The notes under the pieces were generated by a model. It was given only the letters and a program-made list of their open reading frames with translations. It made no database searches and was not told where the DNA came from. Below are positions 63,871 through 64,000 of a stretch of DNA of 64,000 nucleotides, piece by piece. This DNA is from Sphingobacterium olei (GTDB lineage Bacteria; Bacteroidota; Bacteroidia; Sphingobacteriales; Sphingobacteriaceae), in the NCBI RefSeq assembly GCF_005048855.1, contig NZ_SUME01000002.1, forward strand, positions 663,057-727,056, in the 5' to 3' direction. Numbering within the stretch: position 1 is the first letter of the stretch; the number at the start of each line of letters is the position of its first letter. Position numbers and translations under genes: made by a program.

Positions 63871-64000
63871 GTTTTTTTAGCGTATGCATCACCGGTATGA
63901 CCTAATTTATTATTATCTTTAATCCTACTAATCGGTTAAAGATGTGATGATTCGTCAATATTTTCAGGATTTTGTACGCTTGCTTTTCCCAAGCATTTGT

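Noticed and set aside
1-64000. CRISPR arrays, tRNA or rRNA genes, insertion sequences, toxin-antitoxin or phage-defence systems
   Set aside because: None could be recognised on either strand after reading all gaps; the window is mostly housekeeping DNA.

Overview
This window is a chromosomal segment of a low-GC member of the Bacteroidota, most likely family Sphingobacteriaceae (Sphingobacterium or Pedobacter type). The grounds are a GldH gliding lipoprotein, a SusC/SusD pair, BshC, futalosine-route MqnD, the rpmB-rpmG-DUF4295-ftsY-rimO order, and many promoters of the Bacteroidota form TTG-N20-TAnnTTTG. I see no rRNA, tRNA, CRISPR array, prophage or insertion sequence. Coding density is high and most genes look vertically inherited.

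Layout. Positions 1-4.8 kb hold NAD synthesis (nadB and a gamma-carbonic anhydrase on the minus strand; nadA divergent on the plus strand) and thiL. From 5.3 to 9.9 kb lies a branched-chain acyl-CoA catabolism cluster: methylcrotonyl-CoA carboxylase beta subunit, acyl-CoA dehydrogenase, HMG-CoA lyase-like and enoyl-CoA hydratase-like proteins. From 9.9 to 21 kb the window carries scpA, dxs, dnaA, two small secreted Spy-like proteins, the minus-strand operon holB-ricT-gldH-lpxK, and dnaN. From 21 to 34.8 kb it carries DedA, a CAP-domain protein, the yicC-gmk-nadD run, kduI-kduD, csbD, surE, mqnD, secA, a SPOR protein, an M20 amidohydrolase, a degenerate thiamine-pyrophosphokinase-like protein and a GNAT acetyltransferase.

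The clearest accessory segment is 35.1-43.1 kb, a compact polysaccharide utilisation locus (susC, susD, GH16 lipoprotein, GH3 beta-glucosidase) whose enzymes predict growth on a beta-1,3 or mixed-linkage glucan. It has no local regulator and ends in a 49-bp near-perfect palindrome. After it come an M28 peptidase, a rhodanese, glutamate dehydrogenase, gcvT, a five-gene minus-strand operon (SIMPL, DUF4112, DUF4359, RluA-type pseudouridine synthase, propeller-like protein), a cold-shock protein, recO, the ribosomal L28/L33 cluster with ftsY and rimO, bshC, two tandem guanidino-group hydrolases, a lipoprotein amidase and rlmN.

Two long AT-rich gaps, 2178-2664 and 12817-13177, both carry DnaA-box-like 9-mers and are the candidates for oriC. 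The most interesting non-coding patterns are several -7 elements placed 4-5 bases before a start codon (predicted leaderless mRNAs), and hairpins sitting exactly at the predicted mRNA 5' ends of rpmB and susC. I found no clear undescribed multi-gene system.
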